DNA of 64,000 nucleotides from Xylocopa sonorina. Taxonomy: Eukaryota; Arthropoda; Insecta; Hymenoptera; Apidae. A program made the translations under genes and the position numbers. Under the pieces are notes generated by a model. That model was not told the DNA's origin and did no database searches. It was given only the letters and a program-made list of their open reading frames with translations. The stretch is from contig NC_135194.1 of the NCBI RefSeq assembly GCF_050948175.1, positions 4,642,033 to 4,706,032 on the forward strand, given 5' to 3'. Shown in pieces: positions 61,001 to 64,000 of the stretch. How positions within the stretch are numbered: the stretch's first letter is position 1; each line of letters starts with the position of its first letter.

Positions 61001-64000
61001 ACTTCCTTGCTAGGAAATAGCGTCTGCAGATGTCTAGGTATCGTAGCGATAGAGTTCTAATGCTTCTTAAAACGAGATATTGCATCTCATATCTATGTTT
61101 CATGATAAGATATAATATGATTTGCGAAGTGTTATGTATTCCTCGTCTACACTTCAAATGAATGTGAATGCGACACTTCCCCGCTAGGAAATAGCGTTTG
61201 CAGAAGTCTATGTATCGTAGCAATAGAGTTCTTATGATACTTAAAACGCGATATCGCATCTCATTTCTATGGTTCATGGTAAGATATAATATGATTTGCG
61301 AAGTGTTATGTATTCCTCGTCTACACTCCAAATGATTGTGAATGCGACACTTCCTCGCTAGGAAATAGCGTTTGCAGAAGTCTACGTATCGTAGCAATAG
61401 AGTTCTTATGATTCTTAAAACGCGATATCGCATCTCATTTCTATGGTTCATCGTATGATATAATATGATTTGCGAAGTGTTATGTATTCCTCGTCTACAC
61501 TTCAAATGAATGTAAATGCGACACTTCCTTGCTAGGAAATAGCGTCTGCAGATGTCTAGGTATCATAGCGATAGAGTTCTAATGCTTCTTAAAACGCGAT
61601 ATCGCATCTCATTTCTATGTTTCATGGTAAGATATAATATGATTTGCGAAGTGTTATGTATTCCTCGTCTACACTTCATATGAATGTAAATGCGACACTT
61701 CCTTGCAAGGAAATAGCGTTTGCAGATGTCTACGTATCGTAGCGATAGAGTTCTAATGCTTCTTAAAACGAGATATTGCATCTCATATCTATGTTTCATG
61801 ATAAGATATAATATTCATTGCGAAGTGTTATGCATTCCTCGTCTACGATTCAAGCGAATGTAAATGCGACACTTCCTTGCAAGGAAATAGCGTTTGCAGA
61901 TGCCTAGGTATCGTAGCAATAGAGTTCTAATGCTTCTTAAAACGCGATATCGCATCTCATTTCTATGTTTCATGGTAAGATATAATATGATTTGCGAAGT
62001 GTTATGTATTCCTCGTCTACACTTCAAATGATTGTGAATGCGACACTTCCCAGCTAGGAAATAGCGTTTGCAGAAATCTACGTATCGTAGCAATAGAGTT
62101 CTTATGATTCTTAAAACGCGATATCGCATCTCATTTCTATGGTTCATGGTAAGATATAATATGATTTGCGAAGTGTTATGTATTCCTCGTCTACACTTCA
62201 AATGAATGAAAATGCGACACTTCCTTGCTAGGAAATAGCGTCTGCAGATGTCTAGGTATCGTAGCGATAGAGTTCTAATGCTTCTTAAAACGCGATATCG
62301 CATCTCATTTCTATGTTTCATGGTAAGATATAATATGATTTGCGAATTGTTATGTATTCCTCGTCTACACTTCAAATGAATCTAATTGCGACACTTCCTT
62401 GCTAGGAAATAGCGTCTGCAGATGTCTAGGTATCGTAGCGATAGAGTTCTAATGCTTCTTAAAACGAGATATTGCATCTCATACCTATGTTTCATGATAA
62501 GATATAATATGATTTGCGAAGTGTTATGTATTCCTCGTCTACACTTCATATGAATGTAAATGCGACACTTCCTTGCAAGGAAATAGCGTTTGCAGATGTC
62601 TACGTATCGTAGCGATAGAGTTCTAATGCTTCTTAAAACGAGATATTGCATCTCATATCTATGTTTCATGATAAGATATAATATTCATTGCGAAGTGTTA
62701 TGCATTCCTCGTCTACGATTCAAACGAATGTAAATGCGACACTTCCTTGCAAGGAAATAGCGTTTGCAGATGTCTAGGTATCGTAGCAATAGAGTTCTAA
62801 TGCTTCTTAAAACGCGATATCGCATCTCATTTCTATGTTTCATGGTAAGATATAATATGATTTGCGAAGTGTTATGTATTCCTCGTCTACACTTCAAATG
62901 ATTGTGAATGCGACACTTCCCCGCTAGGAAATAGCGTTTGCAGAAATCTACGTATCATAGCAATAGAGTTCTTATGATTCTTAAAACGCGATATCGCATC
63001 TCATTTCTATGGTTCATGGTAAGATATAATATGATTTGCGGAGCGTTATGTATTCCTCGTCTACACTTCAAATGAATGAAAATGCGACACTTCCTTGCTA
63101 GGAAATAGCGTCTGCAGATGTCTAGGTATCGTAGCGATAGAGTTCTAATGCTTCTTAAAACGCGATATCGCATCTCATTTCTATGTTTCATGGTAAGATA
63201 TAATATGATTTGCGAAGTGTTATGTATTCCTCGTCTACACTTCAAATGATTGTGAATGCGACACTTCCTCGCTAGGAAATAGTGTTTGCAGAAGTCTACG
63301 TATCGTAGCAATAGAGTTCTTATGATTCTTAAAACGCGATATCGCATCTCATTTCTATGGTTCATGGTATGATATAATATGATTTGCGAAGTGTTATGTA
63401 TTCCTCGTCTACACTCCAAATGATTGTGAATGCGACACTTCCTCGCTAGGAAATAGCGTTTGCAGAAGTCTACGTATCGTAGCAATAGAGTTCTTATGAT
63501 TCTTAAAACGCGATATCGCATCTCATTTCTATGGTTCATGGTATGATATAATATGATTTGCGAAGTGTTATGTGTTCCTCGTCTACACTTCAAATGAATG
63601 TAAATGCGACACTTCCTTGCTAGGAAATAGCGTCTGCAGATGTCTAGGTATCATAGCGATAGAGTTCTAATGCTTCTTAAAACGCGATATCGCATCTCAT
63701 TTCTATGTTTCATGGTAAGATATAATATGATTTGCGAAGTGTTATGTATTCCTCGTCTACACTTCATATGAATGTAAATGCGACACTTCCTTGCAAGGAA
63801 ATAGCGTTTGCAGATGTCTACGTATCGTAGCGATAGAGTTCTAATGCTTCTTAAAACGCGATATCGCATCTCATTTCTATGTTTCATGGTAAGATATAAT
63901 ATGATTTGCGAAGTGTTATGTATTCCTCGTCTTCACTTCAAATGAATGTAAATGCGACACTTCCTTGCTAGGAAATAGCGTCTGCAGATGTCTAGGTATC
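58021..64000. repeat. Satellite flank with less regular higher-order structure
   Basis: Monomers here are more varied and do not follow the 25- or 31-monomer order. Short-range copies are visible: about 57.8-58.2 kb against 59.7-60.1 kb (offset 1,915 bp, 11 monomers plus the 1-bp insertion) and about 61.73-62.05 kb against 62.60-62.92 kb (870 bp, 5 monomers). Both right-hand 1-bp insertions fall in this region. Confidence 0.7.

Larger units (their letters stand above)
27948..64000 (-). repeat. 174-bp satellite array, right segment (about 207 monomers, continues past the window)
   Basis: Same orientation as the left segment. From the GTAG at 27981 to that at 63827 the distance is 206 x 174 + 2, and the 2 extra bases are two AATAAGAG insertions (near 58788 and 60180). 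Recognisable monomer types include CGCGATATCGC/ATTTCTATG, CGAGATATTGC/CATATCTATG, a GTTCTTATGATTCTT type with GCAGAAGTC, and a TATTCATTGCG type followed by CTACGATTC. Minus-strand frames of up to 467 codons arise because 174 is divisible by 3, but stop-bearing variants (for example CCTATCG, TATCATAG, ATTCATTGCG on the plus strand) break them often. I see no inserted gene or element in these 36 kb. Confidence 0.97.

Noticed and set aside
27948..64000. CRISPR array
   Set aside because: Repeats are contiguous 174-bp monomers without unique spacers, in a eukaryotic transposon context.
2496..64000. Telomeric repeats (TTAGG or TTAGGG arrays)
   Set aside because: None seen; the array is uniformly the 174-bp monomer.

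Overview
This is a eukaryotic repeat-only window. The style of the elements (Ty3/gypsy retrotransposons with 4-bp target duplications) and the homogeneous AT-rich satellite suggest an arthropod, most likely an insect, but I cannot name the species. I see no host gene, rRNA or tRNA. The window is a head-to-tail satellite array with a 174-bp monomer, interrupted by three members of one long-LTR Ty3/gypsy family.

Layout. 1-2495: the 3' end of a plus-strand element (E1), with integrase tail, polypurine tract and 3' LTR; its 5' end lies outside the window. 2496-9607: about 41 satellite monomers. 9608-27947: a minus-strand element (E2), 9,085 bp once the nested copy and duplicated target are set aside, with 1,588-bp LTRs and a CAAG target duplication in the satellite. 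13988-23238: a plus-strand element (E3), 9,251 bp with 1,669-bp LTRs, inserted into E2 with a CCAA duplication. It splits the reverse transcriptase codons of E2 inside the catalytic YLDD motif. 27948-64000: about 207 more monomers in the same orientation and phase.

Each element carries gag (CCHC zinc knuckles) and then pol (protease, reverse transcriptase, RNase H, integrase with a GPY/F module) in the -1 frame. A GGGAAAC slippery heptamer followed by a stem-loop is a convincing frameshift signal. pol runs through the polypurine tract into the first 292 bp of the 3' LTR. I see no env gene. E2 pol is open apart from the insertion. E3 gag and integrase are open, but its protease-RT-RNase H segment carries many clustered indels although its two LTRs look identical.

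The satellite shows layered higher-order structure: 7-monomer repeats (about 28-31.9 kb), blocks of 31, 34 and 31 monomers (about 31.9-48.6 kb), and three consecutive 25-monomer blocks (about 45.1-58.0 kb). Length is nearly invariant: across both arrays, departures from exact multiples of 174 are accounted for by four copies of the same 1-bp insertion. Monomers are rich in short dyad symmetries. Together with nested young retrotransposons, this is what a centromeric or pericentromeric domain would look like, but that role is inferred.
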